A stretch of 64,000 nt of DNA from Oceanicella actignis. GTDB taxonomy: Bacteria > Pseudomonadota > Alphaproteobacteria > Rhodobacterales > Rhodobacteraceae. Under the pieces are notes generated by a model. That model was not told the DNA's origin and ran no database searches. It worked only from the letters and a program-made list of their open reading frames with translations. A program made the translations under genes and the position numbers. Shown here in pieces: positions 1-6,764 of the stretch. Positions within the stretch are counted from its first letter, which is position 1. The number at the start of each line of letters is the position of its first letter. The DNA lies in the NCBI RefSeq assembly GCF_008124525.1, contig NZ_VNHJ01000011.1, positions 1 through 64,000 on the forward strand. Reading direction: 5' to 3'.

Positions 1-544
1 GCGTCTCGCCCGAGCTCTGGCGCAGCGCGGTCAGGATCAGGTCCTGCCCCGGCCCGCCCCATCGGAAGTGATCGACCGAGCGCCCGCCCTCGGTCTGCTT
101 GAGGATGTAGAGATTGGGCGCCGCGTCGTTGCGCCACGAGGCCGGCGCGCCGCCGCCCAGCACATGCCGCACGAGCCCGATCTCGGGCCCGAACGAGGCC
201 GTGCCCTCGGGGATGCCGTTGGCGCCCGTGGTCCACACCTTGCCCGAGGTCCGCGGCGAGGCGTCCGTCGCCAGCCCCTGCGCCTCGAAGCGCCCGGCGG
301 TCGCCCCCGCCCCGCGCGAGCTCAGCCGCCACCATGGGTGGACCGCGCGCTCGGCCGCGCTCAGGAACGCGACCGCCTGCGCCGGGTCCGCCTTGGCCGG
401 GTCCTGCCGCCAGGGCGCGTAGCCTTCGGCGTTCGACTGGCCGAAGATCAGCCACAGCGCGACGGTGTTGTCGGGAAAGGACGGAGGGCCGCCGCGGCGC
501 GCGCGCGCCGCGAGGGCCCCGACCGAAAGCCCGAGCGAGAGCAT
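1..544 (-). CDS. SGNH/sialate O-acetylesterase-like protein, probable GTA head-spike fibre (3' end outside window)
   Basis: About 181 codons are visible and the frame stays open to the window edge. Near residue 33 the translation has the block-I signature LWLIFGQSNAEGY, typical of sialate O-acetylesterase/SGNH enzymes that deacetylate sugars. The ATG overlaps the stop of the spike-base gene by one base (TGATG), so the two are probably translationally coupled. In Rhodobacter capsulatus two adjacent genes (rcc01079, rcc01080) encode the capsid head spikes that let gene transfer agents bind host capsule. The partner gene here is a clear match to the first of these, so this is probably the second. 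The fibre role is inferred from position. A stand-alone carbohydrate esterase is the alternative. Confidence 0.6.
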   Translation of the reverse strand, partial: MLSLGLSVGALAARARRGGPPSFPDNTVALWLIFGQSNAEGYAPWRQDPAKADPAQAVAFLSAAERAVHPWWRLSSRGAGATAGRFEAQGLATDASPRTSGKVWTTGANGIPEGTASFGPEIGLVRHVLGGGAPASWRNDAAPNLYILKQTEGGRSVDHFRWGGPGQDLILTALRQSSGET

Positions 545-813
545 CAGTCGATCACCAGCGCATGGATGCCCGCCGCCGTGGTGCCCGTGGCGCGCACGCG
601 CGTGACGCCCACGGGCAGCAGCGTCTGATCGGCCACGGTCACGGTGCGCGGGCCGCCGCCGCGGACCGTGTCGATGACGACGTCGCCGCCGACGGTGACG
701 AACAGCGCGATGGCCGCGTCGGGCAGATCGACGGCGTCGTCGGGAGTCACGGGAACGATGTCGGTCGCCGGGCCGGCAAGCGGCACCGCGCGCCCGCTGA
801 ACGGGTTTGCCAT
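544..813 (-). CDS. GTA head-spike base protein (Rcc01079 family)
   Basis: An 89-residue protein rich in Val, Thr and Gly (start MANPFSGRAVPL, end GIHALVID), as expected for a small beta-structured capsid decoration protein. It matches the phage/GTA spike-base family named after R. capsulatus Rcc01079, whose member anchors the spike fibre on the gene-transfer-agent head. An AAGGAG ribosome binding site lies 8 bases before the ATG. A CtrA-type site lies about 85 bases upstream. The next gene overlaps its stop. The main GTA structural cluster is not in this window, consistent with a separate spike locus. Confidence 0.75.
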   Translation of the reverse strand: MANPFSGRAVPLAGPATDIVPVTPDDAVDLPDAAIALFVTVGGDVVIDTVRGGGPRTVTVADQTLLPVGVTRVRATGTTAAGIHALVID

Positions 814-897
814 GGGAAGCGCTCCTTTTGGATGAACGCGCGGCGAGAACCCGGCGGACGGGTTCCTCGCGGCGCCGCTTCCTGATACCCGAACTTG

Positions 898-913
898 GTT
901 AAATCGGCGTTAA
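898..913 (-). promoter_or_regulatory. CtrA-type binding site upstream of the spike genes
   Basis: Read on the minus strand this is TTAA, seven bases, TTAAC, an exact match to the TTAA-N7-TTAAC consensus of the CtrA response regulator. It sits 85 to 100 bases upstream of the spike-base ATG, in the short gap after folB, in otherwise GC-rich DNA. GTA production in Rhodobacterales is known to depend on CtrA. Binding here is inferred. Confidence 0.6.
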
Positions 914-933
914 GGGTCGCGCCGCGCGCCCAC

Positions 934-1839
934 TCAGCCGCCGTCGGCGCCGATGACCGCGCAGGCGCCCGCGCCCAGATGCGCCGCAAGGAAGCGCGCC
1001 AGCGCCGGCGCGTCGCGCGGATCGGGGCGGTGCTCGTCCTTGAGGTCGCAAAGAATGCGCGCCGGCGCCCACACCGCAGGGCGTCCGCTTCGCAGGGCAT
1101 GGACCAGCTCGGTGCGGGTGTCGGTGACGACGAAGCGCGCATCCTGCCCCGCGAAGGCCCAGGCCGCCTGGTCAAGCGCGCTCAGCAGCAGCCGCTCGGC
1201 CGCCGCGCCCTCGAGGCCCATCCTCCGCGCCGCCTCGACCGCCGCCTGGCCGAAGCGCCCCGGCGCCACCACCGCCGCCACCGGCCGACGGCGGGCGGCC
1301 AAGGCCTCGCGCGCGGCGCGGCGCGCGGCGTCGTCATCGTCCAGCAGCGCCGGATCGGTCAGCGCCGCCACCATCGGCGACGCCCCCGCCGCCGTCGCCG
1401 CGATCTGCGCCAGGCGCGCCTGCGCGGCGCGGCGGGTGCGCACGATCTCGACGCCCAGCGCGCCGGGAATGCGGTCCAGCTTCTCGACCCGCACCAGCAC
1501 GCGCGCCGCGCGCGGATCGCGCAGGCAGCGCGCGGCGATGCGCTCGGCGCAGGTCTCGAGCAGGTTCAGACGCCCCTCGGCCAGCGTGTCGTCGATCGCC
1601 TCGACCAGCGTGTCATACGAGATCACCCGGTCCACGTCGTCGGTCGCGCCGGCCTCGGTGGGCCGCACCTCGAGCACGACGCTGAAGCGCAGCCGCTGCG
1701 CGACGCCGCGCTCGGAGGCGAAGGCGCCGATCTCGACGGCGCGCACCAGGTCGCGCACGCTGATGCGGTCGAGCGGCAGCTCGGCCGTGTCGGTGTCGCG
1801 GCGGGGCCATTCGAAGGCCAGGGCGGTCTCGTCGATCAT
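934..1839 (-). CDS. folB: Dihydroneopterin aldolase with C-terminal amino-acid-kinase-like extension
   Basis: 301 residues. Residues 1-125 are the FolB fold (DRISVRDLVRAVEIGAF, SYDTLVEAI, NLLETCAERIA and a VEKLDRIPGAL stretch with the conserved Lys). This enzyme converts dihydroneopterin to 6-hydroxymethyl-dihydropterin in folate synthesis. Stand-alone FolB is about 120 residues. The remaining 170 resemble the C-terminal half of amino-acid-kinase-fold proteins linked to pterin pathways (PGRFGQAAVEAARRMG, a DQ pair, PAVWAP), without the N-terminal nucleotide-binding Lys-Gly-Gly segment. The start is the ATG preceded by GAGGAG. Longer in-frame starts lie in low-complexity sequence. The function of the second half is unknown. 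Confidence 0.85.
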   Translation of the reverse strand: MIDETALAFEWPRRDTDTAELPLDRISVRDLVRAVEIGAFASERGVAQRLRFSVVLEVRPTEAGATDDVDRVISYDTLVEAIDDTLAEGRLNLLETCAERIAARCLRDPRAARVLVRVEKLDRIPGALGVEIVRTRRAAQARLAQIAATAAGASPMVAALTDPALLDDDDAARRAAREALAARRRPVAAVVAPGRFGQAAVEAARRMGLEGAAAERLLLSALDQAAWAFAGQDARFVVTDTRTELVHALRSGRPAVWAPARILCDLKDEHRPDPRDAPALARFLAAHLGAGACAVIGADGG

Positions 1840-2055
1840 CGGCGCGCACTCCTCGCGCGGCCCGGAGCGGGGCCGCGTCTCTTGCTCCGGTGATCGCCCC
1901 TGCGGCGCGCGATTGCAAGCGCGGAACCGACGCAAGGCGCCCCCCGCCCGACGCCCCCCCGACCCGCCGCGCGCACCCCGACGCGCCCCGCCGCCTCCGA
2001 CGCCGGGGCCGCCTGCCGGCCCACGACCCCGCCCAGGCCCGCGCGACGCCCGCGC

Positions 2056-2084
2056 TTGACACCGGCGGCCGGCGGGACCATGTT
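2056..2084 (+). promoter_or_regulatory. Candidate nadAB promoter
   Basis: TTGACA at 2056-2061 is a perfect -35 box. A 17-base spacer follows, then CATGTT as a weak -10. A start near 2091 would give a leader of about 75 bases that contains the inverted repeat at 2127-2149. The -10 match is poor, so the assignment is moderate. Confidence 0.4.
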
Positions 2085-2126
2085 CCATGCGAACGCACGC
2101 CGCGCGCGTGCTTTTTTCGGACATTC

Positions 2127-2149
2127 GATATGCTCAAAACGAGCATATC
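2127..2149. promoter_or_regulatory. Perfect 9-bp inverted repeat, candidate NAD-biosynthesis operator
   Basis: GATATGCTC, five bases (AAAAC), GAGCATATC: both arms are perfectly complementary. It lies between the candidate promoter and the GGAGG ribosome binding site of nadA, in a locally AT-rich stretch. Repressors of the NadQ and NrtR types control nad genes in alphaproteobacteria through palindromes. The symmetry and position suggest such an operator, but which protein binds is inference. Confidence 0.55.
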
Positions 2150-2167
2150 CGCGGAGGACGACGCGCC

Positions 2168-3220
2168 ATGTTCATCAACGCCGACATGCCCATCAAGGCC
2201 GCCCGCGCCGAGCTGGAGGCCGCCTACGACCTGGAGCCCTCGGCGGCGGCCATGAAGGACACCGCCGACATCTACGAGCGCGTGCGTCACATCATTCCCG
2301 AGCCCGACTGGATGCTGCACGCGCCCTATGTGCGCGCCATCAACCGGCTGAAGAAGGAGAAGGACGCCGTCATCCTGGCGCACAACTACATGACGCCCGA
2401 GATCTTTCACGGCGTGGCCGACGTGTCGGGCGACTCGCTTCAGCTGGCCATCGAGGCGACCAAGGTCGATCAGCAGACCATCGTGCAGTGCGGCGTGCAC
2501 TTCATGGCCGAGACCTCGAAGATCCTGAACCCCGAGAAGACGGTGCTGATCCCCGACGCGCGGGCGGGCTGCTCGCTGGCCTCGTCGATCACCGCCGCCG
2601 ACGTCGAGGCGCTGCGCCGCCAGCATCCGGGCGCCAAGGTGGTCAGCTACGTCAACACCACCGCCGAGGTGAAGGCCGCCTCGGACATCTGCTGCACCTC
2701 GGCCAACGCCGTGCAGGTGGTCGACGCCCAGCCCGGCGACACCGTCATCATGACCCCCGACGGCTACCTGGCGCAGAACGTCGCGCGGCTGAGCCGCAAG
2801 CGCGTGGTCTGGTGGGACGGCGCCTGCATCGTGCACGAGCGCTTCACCGCCGAAGAGATCCGCGCCTTCCGCGAGGACAACCCCGGCGTCGCCGTCATCG
2901 CCCATCCCGAGTGCCGCCCCGAGGTGGTGGCCGAGGCCGACTTCACCGGCTCGACCTCGGGAATGATCGCCTGGGTGCGCCGCCACAAGCCCGCCAAGGT
3001 GGTGATGGTCACCGAATGCTCGATGTCGGACAACGTCGCCGCCGAGCTGCCCGAGGTCGAGTTCGTGCGCCCGTGCAACATCTGCCCGCACATGAAGCGC
3101 ATCACGCTCGAGAACATCCTGTGGTCGCTGCATTCGGGGACCGAAGAGGTCACCGTGCCCGAGCACCTGATCGAACCCGCGCGCCGCGCCGTCGAGCGCA
3201 TGATCGCCCTGACCGCCTGA
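2168..3220 (+). CDS. nadA: Quinolinate synthase
   Basis: 350 residues, the usual length for NadA. It condenses iminoaspartate with dihydroxyacetone phosphate to quinolinate using a 4Fe-4S cluster. Candidate cluster cysteines are C108 ([10 protein letters not shown]), C220 ([10 protein letters not shown]) and C303/C306 (PCNICPHMK). The chosen ATG (MFINADMP) has GGAGG ten bases upstream. An in-frame ATG at 2087 would put the inverted repeat inside the coding region and lacks a binding site. It is followed after 32 bases by nadB, which supplies its unstable iminoaspartate substrate, so the two form an operon. Confidence 0.95.
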   Translation: MFINADMPIKAARAELEAAYDLEPSAAAMKDTADIYERVRHIIPEPDWMLHAPYVRAINRLKKEKDAVILAHNYMTPEIFHGVADVSGDSLQLAIEATKVDQQTIVQCGVHFMAETSKILNPEKTVLIPDARAGCSLASSITAADVEALRRQHPGAKVVSYVNTTAEVKAASDICCTSANAVQVVDAQPGDTVIMTPDGYLAQNVARLSRKRVVWWDGACIVHERFTAEEIRAFREDNPGVAVIAHPECRPEVVAEADFTGSTSGMIAWVRRHKPAKVVMVTECSMSDNVAAELPEVEFVRPCNICPHMKRITLENILWSLHSGTEEVTVPEHLIEPARRAVERMIALTA

Positions 3221-3252
3221 GCGCCGCCCCGCCCCACGCCGAAAGGTCGTCC

Positions 3253-4848
3253 ATGGATCAGAACGACACCGTCCGGCGCGCCGAGGGCGCGCTGATCGTG
3301 GGCGCGGGGCTTGCCGGCCTTTTCGCCGCGCTCAAGATGGCGCCCGCGCCCTGCGTGGTGCTTTCGCCGCTGCCCCTGGGCGACGGCGCCTCCTCGGCCT
3401 GGGCGCAGGGGGGCATCGCCGCCGCCCTCGCCCCCGAGGACAGCCCCGCCCTTCATGCCCGCGACACCGTCGTCGCCGGCGCCGGCGCCGTGGACGAAGC
3501 CGTGGCCCGATCGGTCGCCGAGGAAGCGGCCGCGCGCATCGAGGACCTGTTGCGCATCGGCGCCCCCTTCGACCGCGACGCATCGGGGCGGCTTCTGCAA
3601 TCGCGCGAGGCGGCGCATTCGTTCAACCGCGTGGTGCGCGTGAAGGGCGATCAGGCCGGGCGGGCGGTGATGGACGCGCTCATCGCGGCCGTGCGCCGCA
3701 CGCCCTCGATCCGGGTGCTCGAAGGCGTCAGCGTGGACGATCTGGCGCTGAGCGACGGCCGCGTGAGCGGCGTCTTCGCCCGCCGCGCCGGCGATCTGCA
3801 CGCCGAGCCGATCCTGCTCCAGGCGCCGGCGGTGATCCTTGCCGCGGGCGGCGTGGGCGGGCTTTACGCCGTGACCACCAATCCCTCGAAGGTGCGCGGC
3901 CAGGGGCTGGGCATGGCCGCGCGCGCCGGCGCGCTGATCGGCGATCCCGAATACGTCCAGTTCCACCCCACCGGCATCGCCGTCGACCGCGACCCGACGC
4001 CGCTCGCCTCCGAGGCGCTGCGCGGCGAGGGCGCGCTGCTGATCGACGAGACCGGCGCGCGCATCATGCAGGGCGTGCACCCGGACATGGAGCTGGCCCC
4101 GCGCGACGTGGTGGCGCGCGCGCTGCACCGGCACATCGCCCGCGGCGGCAAGGCGTTCCTGGACACGCGCGCCAGCCTTGGCCCGCGCATCGCCGAAGAG
4201 TTCCCCGCCGTCACCGCCTATTGCCGCGAAGCGGGCATCGACCCCGCGCGCGAGCCGATCCCCGTGCGCCCCGCCCAGCACTACCACATGGGCGGCGTGC
4301 TGACCGACGCGCGCGGGCGCACCAGCCTGCCGGGTCTGTGGGCGTGCGGCGAAGTCGCCTGCACGGGGCTGCACGGCGCCAACCGGCTGGCCTCGAACTC
4401 GCTGCTCGAGGCGCTGGTCTTCGCCGCGCGCATCGCCCAGGACGCGGCCAACCTTGCCGCGAGGGCCGACCCCGAGCCGGCGCCGCCCCCGCCGCCGCTG
4501 CGCCCCGCGCAAGAAGGCGACCCGCTGCGCGCCGCCGAAGACGCCGTCCGCGCCCTGCGCCGGACCATGACGCGGGATGTGGGCGTCGAGCGCGACGAAG
4601 AGGGGCTGAGGCGCGCGCTGCGCGAGATCTCGCGGCTCGAGCGCGGCACGCCATGCGCCTCGCGCGCCTTTCTCAACATGACGAGCGCCGCGACGCTGAT
4701 CGCCGCCGCCGCGCTGATGCGCCGCGAGAGCCGCGGCGGGCATTGCCGCTCGGATCATCCCGAGGCAGACCCCGCCGCGCCGGCGCGCACGCAGATCACC
4801 CTGACCCGCGCCCTCGAGATCCGCGAAAGCGTCTGCGCCGAGGGCTGA
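3253..4848 (+). CDS. nadB: L-aspartate oxidase
   Basis: 531-residue flavoprotein that oxidises L-aspartate to iminoaspartate, the first step of de novo NAD synthesis. The N-terminal dinucleotide-binding motif is IVGAGLAGLFAAL. SSAWAQGGIAAAL, the succinate-dehydrogenase-like QFHPTGI segment and HYHMGGV with GLHGANRLASNSLLE are all conserved. The C-terminal helical domain starts near residue 430 after a Pro-rich linker. It is the second gene of the nadA operon. The nadC gene, often third in such operons, does not follow. Instead a convergent hydrolase gene ends 22 bases away. Confidence 0.95.
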   Translation: MDQNDTVRRAEGALIVGAGLAGLFAALKMAPAPCVVLSPLPLGDGASSAWAQGGIAAALAPEDSPALHARDTVVAGAGAVDEAVARSVAEEAAARIEDLLRIGAPFDRDASGRLLQSREAAHSFNRVVRVKGDQAGRAVMDALIAAVRRTPSIRVLEGVSVDDLALSDGRVSGVFARRAGDLHAEPILLQAPAVILAAGGVGGLYAVTTNPSKVRGQGLGMAARAGALIGDPEYVQFHPTGIAVDRDPTPLASEALRGEGALLIDETGARIMQGVHPDMELAPRDVVARALHRHIARGGKAFLDTRASLGPRIAEEFPAVTAYCREAGIDPAREPIPVRPAQHYHMGGVLTDARGRTSLPGLWACGEVACTGLHGANRLASNSLLEALVFAARIAQDAANLAARADPEPAPPPPPLRPAQEGDPLRAAEDAVRALRRTMTRDVGVERDEEGLRRALREISRLERGTPCASRAFLNMTSAATLIAAAALMRRESRGGHCRSDHPEADPAAPARTQITLTRALEIRESVCAEG

Positions 4849-4869
4849 GCCCCCGCGCGCCGGCGCCGC

Positions 4870-5610
4870 TCAGCGCGTCGCCACCTGGTCGGGTTCGCGG
4901 TAGAAGACGTGCTCGCCGATCACGGCCGTGCGCTCCAGCTTCGAGGCCCAGCGCGGCGACACGGAGCTCGCGTGATAATGCGTGGCCCGCCCGGTCAGCG
5001 CGCGCGGTCGGCCGTCCAGCATCCGCCGCGCGACCCGGCCCGCGCGCTCGAAGGCGCGGCGATTCGTGATCGCCTCGGGGCGGCCGTCGCAATTGTACGA
5101 GAACTGGCAGGCGTGCAGACGGTCGGCGCCCTGATTGACCACCTCGCACACCGTGTTCGGAAAGCGCGGGCTGTCGACGCGGTTCAGAATCACCTCGGCC
5201 ACGGCGATCTGGCCGGTCAGCCCCTCGCCGCGCGCCTCGAAATAAAGCGCCTCGGTCAGGCAGCGCCACTGCTCGTCGCCCTCGGGCTTGACGGCCTCGA
5301 ACTCGGCGCGCGCGCGCGCGCCCACGCTCATCGCGCCCGACACCGTCCTGTCGGCGCGCTCGAGCCCGCGGCGCAGCGCGTCGGCCGCTTCGTCGTCCTC
5401 GCGCGCAAGCGGGGTCAGGTCCACGATGCTCAGCCGCGGCGTGGCGCGGCCGGCCACGGCGTGAACATCCACCTCGCCCTGCCGCTCGAACGCGGCCTGA
5501 AGCGCGGCGCGTTCCGAAGCCAGCGCCGCGCGCGCATAAAGTCCCGCATCGGCCAGCGCCGAAGACGCGACGAGCAACGCGGCCGCGGCCGCGACGGCAT
5601 GTGCGATCAT
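4870..5610 (-). CDS. SleB-type cell-wall hydrolase, secreted
   Basis: 246 residues with a clear signal peptide ([20 protein letters not shown]). The C-terminal hydrolase_2 domain (residues about 125-240) contains [13 protein letters not shown] with the expected catalytic Glu, then [13 protein letters not shown] and CQFSYNCDG. Family members act as lytic transglycosylases or amidases on peptidoglycan in the periplasm. The start was chosen because GAGGAAGAG precedes it and it opens directly into the signal peptide. An in-frame ATG 42 bases upstream lacks both advantages. It converges on nadB. Confidence 0.85.
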   Translation of the reverse strand: MIAHAVAAAAALLVASSALADAGLYARAALASERAALQAAFERQGEVDVHAVAGRATPRLSIVDLTPLAREDDEAADALRRGLERADRTVSGAMSVGARARAEFEAVKPEGDEQWRCLTEALYFEARGEGLTGQIAVAEVILNRVDSPRFPNTVCEVVNQGADRLHACQFSYNCDGRPEAITNRRAFERAGRVARRMLDGRPRALTGRATHYHASSVSPRWASKLERTAVIGEHVFYREPDQVATR

Positions 5611-5762
5611 CGTTCTCTTCCTCGCCTCGGAGCCTCGGCGCGGCTTGCGCATCGCGCCCGGCTCGTTGCCCAGCAGATCCCCCGAAGCTCCTCGAATCCG
5701 TTCGGCCTCGCTGAAACGCCGCCCTTGCGCGGGCGCGAGGCGCGCGCCCCGTGCGGGGCGCG

Positions 5763-6764
5763 TCAAGGCTCGTCAACCTTGCGCCCGCCGCCCGCGCTGT
5801 CAAGCGCGGCGCGCAGGGCGCCCGATATGGACGCGGCGGCCGCGAAGGGGCCTACATCCTGCGCCCGCGCCAGGCCCAGCCGCTCGGCGGCGGCCAGACC
5901 CTCGGTTCCGAATCGAGCCCGCAAGGCCGAGCGCGCCCAGGCCATGGCATGCGCCGCGCGCAGCCGGGCCAGCGCCGCGCCCCCGTCGGCGGCCAGCCAG
6001 GCCGCGCGCGCCTCGATGCGGTCCACCGCCTCGTCCAGCCCGCCGCCCTCGAGGGCCGAACATGACAGCGCGACCGGCGTCCAGCCGTCGGGGCGCGGCG
6101 GCGCCAGCGACAGCGCGCCCTTCAGATCGGCCAGCGCCCGGCGCGCCGGCGCCCCCAGATCGGCCTTGGTCACCAGCACGAAATGGGGAATCTCCATCAC
6201 GCCCGACTTCATGAACTGCAGCGCATCGCCCGAGCCGGGCTGCACGCACAGCACCACCGTGTCGGCCAGATCGGCGACCTCGGTTTCCGACTGGCCCACG
6301 CCGACCGTCTCGACCAGCACGCGGTCGAAGACGGCGCGCATCAGCGTCATGGCCGGGTAGCTGAGCTCGGCCAGCCCGCCCAGCCTGTCGCGCGCCGCCA
6401 TCGAGCGCACGAACACGCCCGCATCCTCGGGGTCGGAGTCGATGCGCGTACGATCGCCCAGCAGCGCCCCTCCCGAGCGGCGCGAGGACGGGTCGACCGC
6501 GATCACGCCCACGCTGAGCCCGCGCGCGCGCCACAGCCCGATGAGCGCGTTGACCAGGGTCGACTTGCCCACCCCCGGCGGCCCCGTCAGCCCGATCACA
6601 TGCCCCGCCGGCGCCGCATGCGCCGCGTCGAGCAGCGCGGTCACGTCCGGCGCGTCGGGGCGCGCCTCGATGCGCGCCAGCGCCCGCGCCAGCGCCGCCT
6701 TGCCGCCCGCGCGCAGCGCCGCCAGCGCGGCCGCGCCCCCGGCCTCCGCTTGCGGCGCGCTCAT
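5763..6764 (-). CDS. meaB: MeaB/ArgK-type GTPase, methylmalonyl-CoA mutase chaperone
   Basis: 333-residue G3E GTPase. Walker A is [17 protein letters not shown] near residue 55. It also has [27 protein letters not shown] and the TKAD guanine-specificity motif. MeaB proteins protect and reload B12-dependent acyl-CoA mutases such as methylmalonyl- or ethylmalonyl-CoA mutase. No mutase gene is in the window. The ATG overlaps the ppdK stop (ATGA), so it is translated from the ppdK message. Confidence 0.93.
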   Translation of the reverse strand: MSAPQAEAGGAAALAALRAGGKAALARALARIEARPDAPDVTALLDAAHAAPAGHVIGLTGPPGVGKSTLVNALIGLWRARGLSVGVIAVDPSSRRSGGALLGDRTRIDSDPEDAGVFVRSMAARDRLGGLAELSYPAMTLMRAVFDRVLVETVGVGQSETEVADLADTVVLCVQPGSGDALQFMKSGVMEIPHFVLVTKADLGAPARRALADLKGALSLAPPRPDGWTPVALSCSALEGGGLDEAVDRIEARAAWLAADGGAALARLRAAHAMAWARSALRARFGTEGLAAAERLGLARAQDVGPFAAAASISGALRAALDSAGGGRKVDEP

